Assembly (NCBI GenBank): GCA_025923195.1
Contig: JAICGJ010000038.1
Coordinates: 1-37,632, forward strand
Length of the DNA stretch: 37,632 bases
Source: Chryseolinea sp.
GTDB taxonomy: Bacteria; Bacteroidota; Bacteroidia; Cytophagales; Cyclobacteriaceae
Direction: 5' to 3'
The position numbers and the translations under genes are program-made. Of the stretch, positions 25,111-33,569 are shown one piece after another. The notes under the pieces were generated by a model, which saw only the letters and a program-made list of their open reading frames with translations, had not been told where the DNA came from and searched no databases. Every line of letters starts with the position of its first letter. The stretch's first letter is position 1.

Positions 25111-25188
25111 AGATTTACGATTGTAGATTGGATGCGCCTTCGGTGCCTGTCCCTTCGAGATCAATCGTCAATCGTCAATCTTCAATCT
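25111..25188. repeat. Heptamer tandem repeat within an imperfect inverted repeat before aroC
   Basis: Positions 25161-25188 are four tandem heptamers: TCAATCG, TCAATCG, TCAATCT, TCAATCT. The segment 25111-25130 is the reverse complement of 25162-25181 with 3 mismatches in 20, so the whole can fold as a long stem with a roughly 30-nt loop. It fills most of the 107-bp batD-aroC gap and ends 12 bp before the aroC ATG. It looks like a dispersed intergenic repeat (REP/MITE-like), but only one copy is in the window. Confidence 0.65.
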
Positions 25189-25200
25189 AAAATTCTCGTC

Positions 25201-26280
25201 ATGTCCAATTCCTATGGCTCCCTATTCAAAATCACGACCTTCGGTGAGTCCCACGGTCCGGCTATTGGCGTGATCATAGACGGCTGCCCTGCGGGATTAA
25301 CAATTGACGAAGCATTCATTCAATCGGAACTGGACCGGCGCAGACCAGGTCAAAGCAAAATAACGACGCAGAGAAAAGAGGACGATACATTTAAGATTCT
25401 GTCGGGAATTTTCGAAAACAGAACTACCGGTACACCTATTGCTCTGATCATTGAGAATCAGGACCAGAGAAGTAAAGATTACGGGCATATAGCGGAAACA
25501 TTTCGCCCTTCGCACGCTGATTACACCTATGAGGTTAAATATGGCCATCGGGATTATCGTGGAGGTGGCAGAAGTTCGGCACGCGAGACAGCCGCTCGCG
25601 TTGCTGCCGGTGCTATCGCAAAACTTCTTTTAAAGGAAAATGGCGCAGATATCACCGCTTTTGTTTCAAAAGTCGGTGGCATTACAGCACCACACTATAC
25701 GCAATTGGATCTTTCTCAGACAGAAACCAACATTGTGAGATGCCCAGATCCTGATACGGCCGCAAAGATGATTGATCTCATTGAGCAAGTCAGGCTGGAA
25801 CGCGACACTATCGGCGGCATTGTTACTTGTGTCATCAAAAACGTTCCAGTAGGATTAGGAGAGCCTGTATTTGACAAACTTCATGCAGAGCTTGGAAAGG
25901 CGATGTTAAGTATCAATGCAGTAAAGGGCTTTGAATATGGCAGTGGATTCGAAGGCGTCAAGTTTCGTGGGTCGAAGCACAACGATGAGTTTTATAATGA
26001 AGAGGGAAGAATTCGTACGCGGACGAATTTTTCAGGAGGTATTCAAGGCGGAATTTCAAATGGCGAGGATATATACTTCAATGTGGCTTTTAAACCCGTT
26101 GCTACTATAATGCAGGATCAAACCAGCGTCGATAAGCATGGCAAGGAAACGACAGTAAGCGGGAGAGGAAGGCACGATCCATGCGTGTTGCCTCGCGCAG
26201 TACCCATAGTTGAAGCGATGGCAGCACTGGTATTGGCTGACTTTATGCTTCGAAACAAGACCTCCAGATTGCATAGGTGA
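25201..26280 (+). CDS. aroC: Chorismate synthase
   Basis: This enzyme catalyses the last step of the shikimate pathway, EPSP to chorismate, using reduced FMN. The ATG at 25201 gives 359 residues; the longer open frame to 25018 runs back into the BatD gene and through the repeat and is not coding. The three family signatures are [18 protein letters not shown] (14-31), the [16 protein letters not shown] region (about 116-131) and [18 protein letters not shown] (about 321-338). RPGQS and [10 protein letters not shown] are also intact. The immediate upstream neighbour is unrelated BatD, and a heptamer repeat occupies the region where the ribosome would bind, which may affect expression. Confidence 0.96.
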   Translation: MSNSYGSLFKITTFGESHGPAIGVIIDGCPAGLTIDEAFIQSELDRRRPGQSKITTQRKEDDTFKILSGIFENRTTGTPIALIIENQDQRSKDYGHIAETFRPSHADYTYEVKYGHRDYRGGGRSSARETAARVAAGAIAKLLLKENGADITAFVSKVGGITAPHYTQLDLSQTETNIVRCPDPDTAAKMIDLIEQVRLERDTIGGIVTCVIKNVPVGLGEPVFDKLHAELGKAMLSINAVKGFEYGSGFEGVKFRGSKHNDEFYNEEGRIRTRTNFSGGIQGGISNGEDIYFNVAFKPVATIMQDQTSVDKHGKETTVSGRGRHDPCVLPRAVPIVEAMAALVLADFMLRNKTSRLHR

Positions 26281-26314
26281 TCTTGGCGAGGACAGCCGGG
26301 CAAGAATTAAGCTT

Positions 26315-27688
26315 TCAATCAAAATTTAATTCGCCTTTTGGTTCATTGTACTCACCTTCCCATTTGGCAATTATTATTGTGGCTAGACAATTGCCAACCA
26401 CATTGACGGAGGTTCTCGCCATGTCCATCAATTCATCGATTCCCAGAATGGCCATGATCGGCCACAAGGGAAGGCCAAATGATGCCGCCGTTCCCAGCAA
26501 GATTACTAGCGTTGCTCTGGGTACTCCTGCAACGCCCTTGCTAGTCAGCATTAATGTCAACACCATCAGGATCTGATCCCCTATTGATAGTTCAACGTTT
26601 GCGGCCTGTGCCACAAAAACAGACGCCAACGCCAGGTATAGCGTACTTCCATCGAGGTTGAATGTGTATCCCGTGGGAAGCACGAATGATACAATTTTCC
26701 GTGGCACGCCTAACTTTTCCATGTTCTCCATCGCCTTGGGCAGCGCGGACTCCGAACTCGTTGTGGCGAATGCTATAGAAACTGGTTCAGAGATTGCGCG
26801 AAAGAATTTTTTTATGGGCACTCCCACTATCAACGCCACAGGCAGCAACACTCCAAGGAGGAAAAGCAATAATGCGCCGTACAAGGTGAACAGTAATTTC
26901 AGCAACGAGGTGAGGATATCGATACCCAGGTGACCGACCGTTACGGCAATAGCAGCTCCTACTCCAAATGGAGCAAAATGCATGATGATATTTGTAAACT
27001 TAAACATTGTCTCCGCCAAGCTTTCGGTGAAGTCAAGAATGGGTCGCTTCTTTTGCTCGGATAACAAGGCGAGCGAAATACCAAAGATTACGCTGAATAC
27101 CACAATGGGTAAGACATCGCCATGATAAATGGATTTAACAAAATTTTCGGGAAATACATGTAGCACCACGTCTTGCCATCCCTGCGCCTTTGCTTCGGGA
27201 AGTTGCTGGTTGAATCCTTCAGGTAATACAATTCCGTCTCCCGCCTTCGTAATATTTATGGCCAGGATCCCGATCACGAGGGCAAGCGTGGTTACAACTT
27301 CAAAATACAGGATAGACTTCCATCCCATCCTTCCGACTTGTTTCAAGTTTGAATGACCAGCAATACCAACCACCAGAGTTGCAAAAAGGATCGGCGCTAT
27401 GATTGTTTTAATGAGCTGCAGGAAAATCTTACTTAATACAGAGAGATTTTGAGCGAATACGGGGAAATTGAGTCCAATCTCGATGCCGATGATCATGCTG
27501 ACGAGAATCCAGGTAGTGAGCGACTTCTTATTGAAGGCATATAAAATGACAAACGCCCAGGCAACCCATCTCGAGGCGATCAACACCTTTGCCGAAAAAT
27601 CGAGGGCCGTGTAGTAGTGTAATAAATGAAGGATGGTCGCAATCGATAGAAGGACTAGGATGATTTGAATAACTCTTTTTTGACTCAA
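26315..27688 (-). CDS. Dicarboxylate/amino acid:cation symporter (DAACS/SDF family)
   Basis: A 457-residue inner-membrane transporter of the glutamate/aspartate/C4-dicarboxylate family. The SDF core from about residue 65 shows IFLQLIKTIIAPILFATLVVGIAG, the serine-rich re-entrant loop ATTSSESALPKAMENMEKLG (about 308-327), PTGYTFNLDGSTLYLA (TM7 and cation site) and SKGVAGVPRATLVIL (HP2). About 60 N-terminal residues add two extra hydrophobic segments. The start is TTG at 27688; no ATG is available before residue 64. Upstream, TAGGTTTC is a 7-of-8 -7 match. It is convergent with aroC (34 bp) and divergent from the Nfu gene. The substrate (glutamate, aspartate, succinate or similar) is not resolved. 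Confidence 0.92.
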   Translation of the reverse strand: MSQKRVIQIILVLLSIATILHLLHYYTALDFSAKVLIASRWVAWAFVILYAFNKKSLTTWILVSMIIGIEIGLNFPVFAQNLSVLSKIFLQLIKTIIAPILFATLVVGIAGHSNLKQVGRMGWKSILYFEVVTTLALVIGILAINITKAGDGIVLPEGFNQQLPEAKAQGWQDVVLHVFPENFVKSIYHGDVLPIVVFSVIFGISLALLSEQKKRPILDFTESLAETMFKFTNIIMHFAPFGVGAAIAVTVGHLGIDILTSLLKLLFTLYGALLLFLLGVLLPVALIVGVPIKKFFRAISEPVSIAFATTSSESALPKAMENMEKLGVPRKIVSFVLPTGYTFNLDGSTLYLALASVFVAQAANVELSIGDQILMVLTLMLTSKGVAGVPRATLVILLGTAASFGLPLWPIMAILGIDELMDMARTSVNVVGNCLATIIIAKWEGEYNEPKGELNFD

Positions 27689-27800
27689 CTTTCGATATTT
27701 TTGACTGCGAGAAACCTATACTTTGAAGGCAATTTAGAAAAAGTCCTGATTCCAGCACTGCATTTCGACTGCCCGTGGGTAAACACGAACTTAATTTGTT

Positions 27801-27808
27801 TAATTTTG
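27801..27808 (+). promoter_or_regulatory. Candidate -7 promoter box for the nfu-like gene
   Basis: TAATTTTG matches TAnnTTTG exactly and ends 27 nt before the ATG at 27836. The -33 element is unclear. Confidence 0.45.
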
Positions 27809-27835
27809 TTGGTTGTAGTTAAGAGATAGAAACAT

Positions 27836-28417
27836 ATGTTACAAGCTGTACCCAAAAATGTGCACATTTACCTGGAGTCAAATCCCAATCCAAATTCACT
27901 GAAGTTTGTGGTGAACGATATGCTGGTGCCAGAGGGATTGAGCTTCGACTTTCCAGACGTTCAAAGTACCTCGATATCACCCTTAGCGAAAGAGTTGTTT
28001 TCATTTCCTTTTGTCGATCGCATTTTTTTTGCGGGAAATTTTGTAACAGTTACTAAGAAGGAAGAGGTAGAGTGGATTGAAATTCAAAACACATTAAAGG
28101 AGTATATAAAAACCTATCTCGAAGCGGGCAGACTGATTATCGAAATCAATGACGAGGAAGAAACCCTTCCCGTTGAGGAAGAGACAGAAACTATCAAAAA
28201 GATCAAGACCATTTTAGAAGAATACATACGCCCAGCGGTTGAGCAAGACGGCGGGGCAATTACCTATCATTCTTTCCAGGATGGAGTTGTGAAGGTGAGA
28301 TTGCAAGGATCTTGCAGCGGCTGTCCGTCGTCGATGGTTACACTGAAGGCCGGTATTGAAAACCTTTTTACGAGGATGATGCCCGGAGAGGTGACCTCCG
28401 TAGAAGCTCTCAACTAA
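27836..28417 (+). CDS. Nfu-type iron-sulfur cluster carrier (Nfu_N plus NifU C-terminal domain)
   Basis: A 193-residue scaffold or carrier that passes Fe-S clusters to target proteins. The N-terminal Nfu_N domain (about 8-100; YLESNPNPNSLKFVVND and SPLAKELFSFPFVDRIFFAGNFVTV) is followed by an acidic linker (DEEETLPVEEE) and the NifU-like domain (about 118-190), with cluster-binding C160 and C163 in GSCSGCPSS. The layout matches human NFU1 and bacterial NfuA-like carriers without a degenerate A-type domain. It is a single-gene unit with its own promoter box and a strong downstream terminator. Confidence 0.93.
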   Translation: MLQAVPKNVHIYLESNPNPNSLKFVVNDMLVPEGLSFDFPDVQSTSISPLAKELFSFPFVDRIFFAGNFVTVTKKEEVEWIEIQNTLKEYIKTYLEAGRLIIEINDEEETLPVEEETETIKKIKTILEEYIRPAVEQDGGAITYHSFQDGVVKVRLQGSCSGCPSSMVTLKAGIENLFTRMMPGEVTSVEALN

Positions 28418-28438
28418 GATTTAGATTTTTAAATAACT

Positions 28439-28462
28439 AAACCCGGGACGCCCGGGTTTTTC
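28439..28462 (+). terminator. Rho-independent terminator after the nfu-like gene
   Basis: AAACCCGGG (28439-28447) pairs with CCCGGGTTT (28451-28459) around an ACG loop and is followed by T residues. The 5' A-run also makes it potentially bidirectional. It begins 21 bp after the stop. Confidence 0.93.
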
Positions 28463-28501
28463 TGTTAGGTTCGCACGAAATTTGTTCTTGCGTTCAGAAA
28501 A

Positions 28502-30346
28502 ATGACCGGACGTTTCATATTTTGGATCTTAGCGTCAATCCTTTGGTTTGTATCTCACAGTTCTTTGGGGCAAAAAACCGATACAGGCGACACCGTTGAA
28601 ATCATCAAGATCGATACAACCAGCAAAATTATTGATGTAGTAAAAGATACCAAGCTAACGCAGGAGTTACTTAAGAGCGTAACACGAAAGCGGCCCCAGG
28701 AAGATGTTCTGAACGTTCGAAGCGAAGCGGCTTTCCTGCCTTTTGAAGGAAAGATCATTCGTCAGATCCTAATAAATCACATTGATTTTGAACGCAGTAT
28801 CACGGATACAACTAAGAACATCAAGAACAGGATTACCAGGATCGGTAATGCTTTGCACGCTACTTCAAAAAATTGGGTCATTAGCGATCACGTTTTTTTC
28901 AGGGAAAAAAAACCGGTGAATCCCTATCTTCTGGCAGACAATGAACGTTACTTGCGTGATCGTGATTTCATTGTCGACGCGCGTATCATCATTGTGCCAT
29001 TACAAAGTACTGAAGATTCCGTTGATGTGCTTGTGGTGACACGTGACGTCTTTAGTATTGGTGGAAGCTTTAGTCCTCGGGGTGTTGACGAAACCAAGTT
29101 CAGAATATACGATGTAAATTTCCTTGGCTGGGGTCAACGGGTACAATTCAATGGGCATTATAAACAGAACCGAGATCCCAATTTTGGCTATGAACTCTAT
29201 TACCGCAAAAGTAGTTTAGGTGGTTCGCTTGTTGACGTTACAGCTGGATACACACAGCTAAATACAGGGAGCAGCTACGGCGTTGAGGAGGAACAAGCTT
29301 ATTATCTTCGACTAGACAGACCGCTTGTATCACCTTATTCCCGTATGGCAGGGGGCCTGGAGCTTAGCAGGAATTGGTCAAAGAATTTCTATCAGGTGGA
29401 AGATTCCATTTTTAGAAATTACCGGTACAACGTAGGTGATATATGGCTGGGATACAATATCAAGGCAAGAGAACTTCACCGGGATCGCACGCACCATTTC
29501 TTGAGTGCAAGGTTTTTTCAACAACGATTTTTACAGAAACCCTTACAACCAGGCGACGCTACTAATCCTGCTTTTAACAGCCGTACATACGGACTCGGTT
29601 CATTCACTTTCTACAAGCAGGAATTTTACAAAACCCAGTACGTATATGGCTTCGGCAGAACAGAGGACGTACCCTACGGCCATAATGTTTCATTCCTTGC
29701 CGGGTGGCAAAACCTATTGGCTCTTAAGCGTCCGTATTTCGGGTTCGATGCAGAAAAATCCTTTGTACATGCCGGTGGAAATTTCTACACACTTTCATTC
29801 AGAATTGGTGGGTTTCCGTATCAACGACGATGGGAAGATGCGACAATACTGTTGTCCGGAAACCTATTTAGCAGGCTGAAGAGTTATAAGAAGTTTTTAA
29901 TCCGGCAGTCAGCAGATCTGGACTTTACCTACGTGTTTAATCAACGGACAAATACGCTATTGGATATCAATTATTCGTATGGCATTGCAGGATTCAGGGC
30001 AGATAGCCTACTAGGGACAAAACGTCTTCACGCGCGATATGAACTTGTGGCTTACACTCCGTGGACGATATTGGGTTTCCGGATGGCACCCATCTTGTTT
30101 GCCGACGTTGCCATGATCGCGGAAAGAAACAGAACTCTGTTTTATGACAAACCTTTCATGGGACTGGGAACTGGCGTGAGAACAAGAAATGAGAACCTGG
30201 TCTTCGGTACTGTAGAATTGAGGTTCACCTACTATCCGCGGGTCGTAGAGGATATGTCAAAATTCAGAGTTAGCGTTAGTACCAATTTGCGAATCAAATA
30301 CACCGCCGGTTTTGTAAAGCCTCCGTCTTTTATTCTGTACAATTAA
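28502..30346 (+). CDS. Outer membrane beta-barrel protein with POTRA-like N-terminus (BamA/TamA-like)
   Basis: A 614-residue exported protein. The signal peptide spans about residues 1-23 (IFWILASILWFVSHSSLGQ). Residues about 75-185 (GKIIRQILINHIDFERSI, then NERYLRDRDFIVDARIIIVP, VDVLVVTRDVFSIGG) resemble one or two POTRA-type modules. The remainder has alternating hydrophobic strands rich in aromatics and glycine (VQFNGHYKQNRDPNFGYELYYR, FSFRIGGFPYQRR) as in Omp85-like barrels, but the C-terminus (VKPPSFILYN) is not the classic aromatic one. There is no recognised name for it. It may insert proteins or lipids in the outer membrane. It is possibly the first gene of a short unit; the next gene has its own promoter box. 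Confidence 0.7.
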   Translation: MTGRFIFWILASILWFVSHSSLGQKTDTGDTVEIIKIDTTSKIIDVVKDTKLTQELLKSVTRKRPQEDVLNVRSEAAFLPFEGKIIRQILINHIDFERSITDTTKNIKNRITRIGNALHATSKNWVISDHVFFREKKPVNPYLLADNERYLRDRDFIVDARIIIVPLQSTEDSVDVLVVTRDVFSIGGSFSPRGVDETKFRIYDVNFLGWGQRVQFNGHYKQNRDPNFGYELYYRKSSLGGSLVDVTAGYTQLNTGSSYGVEEEQAYYLRLDRPLVSPYSRMAGGLELSRNWSKNFYQVEDSIFRNYRYNVGDIWLGYNIKARELHRDRTHHFLSARFFQQRFLQKPLQPGDATNPAFNSRTYGLGSFTFYKQEFYKTQYVYGFGRTEDVPYGHNVSFLAGWQNLLALKRPYFGFDAEKSFVHAGGNFYTLSFRIGGFPYQRRWEDATILLSGNLFSRLKSYKKFLIRQSADLDFTYVFNQRTNTLLDINYSYGIAGFRADSLLGTKRLHARYELVAYTPWTILGFRMAPILFADVAMIAERNRTLFYDKPFMGLGTGVRTRNENLVFGTVELRFTYYPRVVEDMSKFRVSVSTNLRIKYTAGFVKPPSFILYN

Positions 30347-30416
30347 AAACATTACATAGCTGCCATCAACCCGACTTTCCATTGTGGAGGAAATGTTCAC
30401 GGTCTATTCATTTTGT

Positions 30417-30424
30417 TATATTTG
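30417..30424 (+). promoter_or_regulatory. Candidate -7 promoter box for the glutamate-synthase-domain gene
   Basis: TATATTTG matches TAnnTTTG exactly and ends 22 nt before the chosen ATG at 30447; TTC at 30396-30398 lies 18 nt upstream as a weak -33. It supports the start at 30447 over upstream in-frame codons. Confidence 0.5.
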
Positions 30425-30446
30425 GTTAACATCCCTTAAACCAAAC

Positions 30447-32027
30447 ATGAGAAAGAGTTTTATTGTAGTGAGCGTCATTACTGTAGCCGTAATTATAGTA
30501 TGGACATATTACTGGAATTGGGCTTTCCTTTTAGGCATATTGGTTTTTCCATTGGTTTATATGGGTGCAATGGATATGGTCCAAACCAAACAATCGATCA
30601 GGCGCAATTTCCCTTTGTTGGGAAGATTGCGATATGTATTTGAAGATTTCCGCCCGAAGATCCAGCAGTACTTTGTTGAAAATGATACGGATGGAGCGCC
30701 CATCAACAGGATTGATCGCTCCGTAATTTATCAGCGCGCTAAGAAACAAATAGATACTACCCCTTTTGGAACGCAGCTGAATGTATATGCTGAGGGTTAC
30801 GAGTGGATGAGTCATTCGATCGTACCGCTTGACTTTCATGCGGTAGATCATCATCCGCGGATACTGGTCGGAAATAAGGACTGCAAACAACCATATAATG
30901 CCAGTGTACTCAATATTTCGGCCATGAGTTTTGGATCTTTGAGTAGCCACGCCGTTGAGGCCTTAAATGCGGGCGCGAAAATTGGCGGATTTGCGCACAA
31001 TACGGGAGAAGGTGGACTCAGCCCTTATCATTTAAAGGGCGGCGGTGATATTATCTGGCAGATTGGAACAGGCTACTTTGGCGCCCGTAACGAAGAGGGA
31101 AAATTTTCGCCTGAGGCCTTTAAAATGAATGCCACCAGGGCGGAAGTGAAAATGATTGAAGTAAAACTCTCTCAAGGCGCAAAACCCGGTCACGGAGGAA
31201 TTCTGCCTGCCAAAAAGAACACACCCGAGGTTGCGGCAATCCGGCTTGTAAAACCCGGAACGACTGTTTTCTCGCCGCCATTTCATAGTGCGTTTTCCAC
31301 TCCGAAAGAAATGATTCTTTTTATTCAGCGGCTTCGTGAGCTTTCAGGGGGCAAGCCCGTTGGGTTCAAGTTGTGTGTTGGCCGCAAAAGCGAGTTTATC
31401 TCGATTTGCAAAGCCATGGTAGAACTTGATATTTATCCTGACTTTATAACCGTGGACGGAGGCGAAGGGGGGACTGGTGCGGCTCCACCTGAGTTCTCTA
31501 ATTTTGTAGGTATGCCATTATTGGATGGTCTCGCCTTCGTAGATAACATGTTAAAGGGCTTCGGGATCCGGCATCATGTAAAAATCAGCGCTTCCGGAAA
31601 AATTCTGACGGGTTTTCAAATTCTGAGAGCCATAGCATTGGGAGCCGACATTTGTAACAGTGCGAGGGCTATGATGATGGCACTTGGTTGTATTCAGGCA
31701 TTGGAATGCAATAAGAATACTTGTCCCGCCGGAGTCGCCACCCAGGACCCCAATTTGATAGTGGGTCTTGTTGTGGATGAAAAGAAAGTCCGGGTCGCCA
31801 ATTTCCACAAGAACACTGTGGAAAGTTTTGTTGAGCTTATGGCGGCATCCGGGATTGATTCACCTTCAAAATTAAATCGCCATCAAATTAGTCGTCGGGT
31901 ATTCATGAATGACGTGAGAACACTTGAAGAGATTTATCCATCAATCCCACCAGGTTCGATGTTGTCCAACCTTGTGCCTGAGCGCTACCGTATGTCTTTT
32001 GAATCGGCAAGCGCTGAAAAGTTTTAG
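30447..32027 (+). CDS. FMN-binding glutamate-synthase-domain protein (membrane-anchored)
   Basis: A 526-residue protein with two N-terminal membrane segments (about residues 5-23 and 26-44) and a GltS_FMN-like TIM barrel. Typical motifs are ISAMSFGSLSSHAVEALN, NTGEGGLSPYH, QGAKPGHGGILPA, FITVDGGEGGTGAAPPEF, and an iron-sulfur region CNKNTCPAGVATQDP matching the 3Fe-4S loop of glutamate synthase. It lacks the glutaminase domain and the other GOGAT parts, so it cannot be a complete glutamate synthase. Stand-alone members are annotated as FMN-binding glutamate synthase family proteins without proven substrates. The start at 30447 is supported by the family N-terminus (MRKSF) and the promoter box before it. 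Confidence 0.88.
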   Translation: MRKSFIVVSVITVAVIIVWTYYWNWAFLLGILVFPLVYMGAMDMVQTKQSIRRNFPLLGRLRYVFEDFRPKIQQYFVENDTDGAPINRIDRSVIYQRAKKQIDTTPFGTQLNVYAEGYEWMSHSIVPLDFHAVDHHPRILVGNKDCKQPYNASVLNISAMSFGSLSSHAVEALNAGAKIGGFAHNTGEGGLSPYHLKGGGDIIWQIGTGYFGARNEEGKFSPEAFKMNATRAEVKMIEVKLSQGAKPGHGGILPAKKNTPEVAAIRLVKPGTTVFSPPFHSAFSTPKEMILFIQRLRELSGGKPVGFKLCVGRKSEFISICKAMVELDIYPDFITVDGGEGGTGAAPPEFSNFVGMPLLDGLAFVDNMLKGFGIRHHVKISASGKILTGFQILRAIALGADICNSARAMMMALGCIQALECNKNTCPAGVATQDPNLIVGLVVDEKKVRVANFHKNTVESFVELMAASGIDSPSKLNRHQISRRVFMNDVRTLEEIYPSIPPGSMLSNLVPERYRMSFESASAEKF

Positions 32028-32031
32028 CCGG

Positions 32032-32058
32032 TTGAAAAATTGGAGAATTGAAAAATTG
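32032..32058. repeat. Two direct copies of an 11-bp AT-rich unit
   Basis: TTGAAAAATTG occurs at 32032-32042 and again at 32048-32058 with a 16-bp period, just after the glutamate-synthase-domain gene in a convergent intergenic gap. It may be the remains of a short tandem repeat. No function is inferred. Confidence 0.55.
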
Positions 32059-32168
32059 TAAGATTAGTGCTTGCGTTACAAATCAAGCCGCCAATCCCGT
32101 ACCGTTTCACGCAAAGTATGCTATAAGGGCTTTATGTTATGAGATTAAAATCTTTATTGAGTAAAATT

Positions 32169-32903
32169 TTACCCTCTTTGCCGTACAATTTCGTAAAGAA
32201 TAATCCCTGCCGCCACGGAGACATTAAGCGAGCCTATTTTTCCTTTTAATGGAATGCTGGCAAGGTCATCTGCCATCCGCAACAACAGATCAGAAATTCC
32301 ATCTTCCTCCGATCCCATGATAATGGCCATGGGCCCTTTCAAATTAAGCTGAAAAATACTGCGTTCAGTTTTTTCTGTGCATGCTACGACGCGTATGCCG
32401 TTCTCGTGTAGGAGTTGCATTGTTTTTTTCAGGTCCTTTTCGCGGCAAACCGGAACATGATTCAAGGCACCTGCTGAGGTCTTCATGGCATCACTCGTTA
32501 CCGGAGCATTCCCTTTTTCGGGTATGATTATTCCGTCGACGCCGGCGCATTCGGCGGTCCGGGCGATCGCACCGAAGTTTCGTACATCCGTAATCCTGTC
32601 AAGCACGATAAAGAAGGGTTCACGGCCTTCGTGGTACGCTTTGTATATAAGATTGTCTACGGAGGCGTATCCTATAGGCGACAGCAGACAGATTACCCCT
32701 TGATGATTTTTGGATGATACCCGCCTTAGTTTTTCCGCAGGGACAAACGTCAAGGGAATATTATGGTTCCGGGCAACGGCAATCAACTCCTTCACGAGAT
32801 CGTTCGACAACCCAGACTGGACCATTACTTTGTCGACATCTTTACCGGCAGCAATTGCTTCGATGACGGCACGGGTGCCGTAAATCATGTCTGATTTTTC
32901 CAT
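32169..32903 (-). CDS. rlmB: 23S rRNA (guanosine-2251-2'-O)-methyltransferase, SpoU/TrmH family
   Basis: A 244-residue SPOUT methyltransferase that uses S-adenosylmethionine to 2'-O-methylate 23S rRNA, probably at G2251. The N-terminal substrate-binding domain (about 1-80; IYGTRAVIEAIAAGKDVDKV) is followed by the knotted catalytic domain: RNFGAIARTAECAGVDGIIIP (motif 1), IIMGSEEDGIS (motif 2) and SIPLKGKIGSLNVSVAAGIILYE (motif 3). The N-terminal domain supports RlmB over TrmL. It is 15 bp downstream of the pterin dehydratase gene on the same strand. Confidence 0.92.
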   Translation of the reverse strand: MEKSDMIYGTRAVIEAIAAGKDVDKVMVQSGLSNDLVKELIAVARNHNIPLTFVPAEKLRRVSSKNHQGVICLLSPIGYASVDNLIYKAYHEGREPFFIVLDRITDVRNFGAIARTAECAGVDGIIIPEKGNAPVTSDAMKTSAGALNHVPVCREKDLKKTMQLLHENGIRVVACTEKTERSIFQLNLKGPMAIIMGSEEDGISDLLLRMADDLASIPLKGKIGSLNVSVAAGIILYEIVRQRG

Positions 32904-32918
32904 TAAGGCAAGTAACGC

Positions 32919-33161
32919 TTATACTAATTTATCAATCGCATCCGCTAGCTTGCGGTCTTTTTCCGTGACAATATCTCCGGCATCATGCGTTGATAATTCA
33001 AAGCTGACACGGTTCCAGGTGTTTGTCCAGGTAGGATGATGATTCATTTTTTCAGCAACGATGGCAACTTTGGTCATAAAACCGAAAGCTTCTGTAAAGT
33101 CCTTAAACGTAAAGGTTTTCTTTAGTTTATTATTGTCCGTTGTCCATTTCATAAGCTTCAA
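32919..33161 (-). CDS. 4a-hydroxytetrahydrobiopterin dehydratase (pterin carbinolamine dehydratase)
   Basis: An 80-residue PCD-family enzyme that recycles the pterin cofactor of aromatic amino acid hydroxylases by dehydrating the 4a-carbinolamine. The motif [17 protein letters not shown] (37-53) with the HH pair and W is intact, as is [20 protein letters not shown]. It is slightly short at the N-terminus, beginning either at M1 or M4. No phenylalanine hydroxylase is in the window, so it may act with one elsewhere or have a moonlighting role. It is probably co-transcribed with rlmB, 15 bp away. Confidence 0.9.
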   Translation of the reverse strand: MKLMKWTTDNNKLKKTFTFKDFTEAFGFMTKVAIVAEKMNHHPTWTNTWNRVSFELSTHDAGDIVTEKDRKLADAIDKLV

Positions 33162-33246
33162 TTAAGACGATTTACTATAAATTTTTGACGGTAGTCTAAT
33201 TCCCAAATTCATCTGAACGCTAATTAGCCGAAGCTGCGTCGAGCCC

Positions 33247-33510
33247 TTAGAGTGCAACGATCCCCTCGATCCTCGACGCCCTTATATAGATGTCGAGCAC
33301 CGCCTCTCCCGAGGACATTATCATTTCTACTGTTACGCTCTTATAGTTTCCCTGCTTCGATGATTTTTCCATCGATGCATGAAGCGGAAATAATTGTTTA
33401 ACTTCTTCCTCGCGTCCTGCGGGCACAATAAATTTGAATACATAAAGCGCGGGCCAGGTGTAGTGCTGGTCTAGCTTTTCCCGGAAAGAATCAATCCAGT
33501 TCGGGTCCAT
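33247..33510 (-). CDS. DUF493 (YbeD-like) family protein
   Basis: An 87-residue cytosolic protein of the YbeD/DUF493 ACT-like fold family (YVFKFIVPAGREEEVKQLF, then KQGNYKSVTVEMIMSSGEAVLDIY). The spacing and the strand-helix pattern match a single ACT-like domain. In proteobacteria YbeD is near lipB/lipA, which are not present here. The function is unknown. Its ATG lies just after a hairpin (33519-33556) that probably ends the transcript of the PpiD-like gene, so its own transcription may start within or after that hairpin. Confidence 0.85.
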   Translation of the reverse strand: MDPNWIDSFREKLDQHYTWPALYVFKFIVPAGREEEVKQLFPLHASMEKSSKQGNYKSVTVEMIMSSGEAVLDIYIRASRIEGIVAL

Positions 33511-33518
33511 AATTTAAA

Positions 33519-33556
33519 ATGGCCACACTCTGACCGGAGCCGGAAGATGTGGCCAT
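33519..33556 (-). terminator. Hairpin between the PpiD-like gene and the DUF493 gene
   Basis: ATGGCCACA and TGTGGCCAT (33519-33527 and 33548-33556) form a perfect 9-bp stem with a 20-nt loop. On the minus strand it begins 13 nt after the PpiD-like gene's stop and is followed by ATTTT, a weak terminator tail. It ends only 8 nt before the DUF493 start codon, so it could also act on DUF493 translation. Confidence 0.55.
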
Positions 33557-33569
33557 GACTGGGCTTACG

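Noticed and set aside
25161-25188. Possible CRISPR array
   Set aside because: Units are only 7 bp with no spacers, and no cas genes are present.
25018-25200. N-terminal extension of aroC
   Set aside because: It overlaps the end of the BatD gene and translates through the heptamer repeat; AroC homologues start at the [18 protein letters not shown] region.
30384-30446. Upstream GTG/ATG starts for the glutamate-synthase-domain gene
   Set aside because: A consensus -7 box at 30417-30424 lies inside this stretch, and the family N-terminus begins at the later ATG.
30447-32027. Complete glutamate synthase large subunit
   Set aside because: At 526 residues it lacks the glutaminase domain and C-terminal GXGXG domain, so it is only the FMN-domain homologue.
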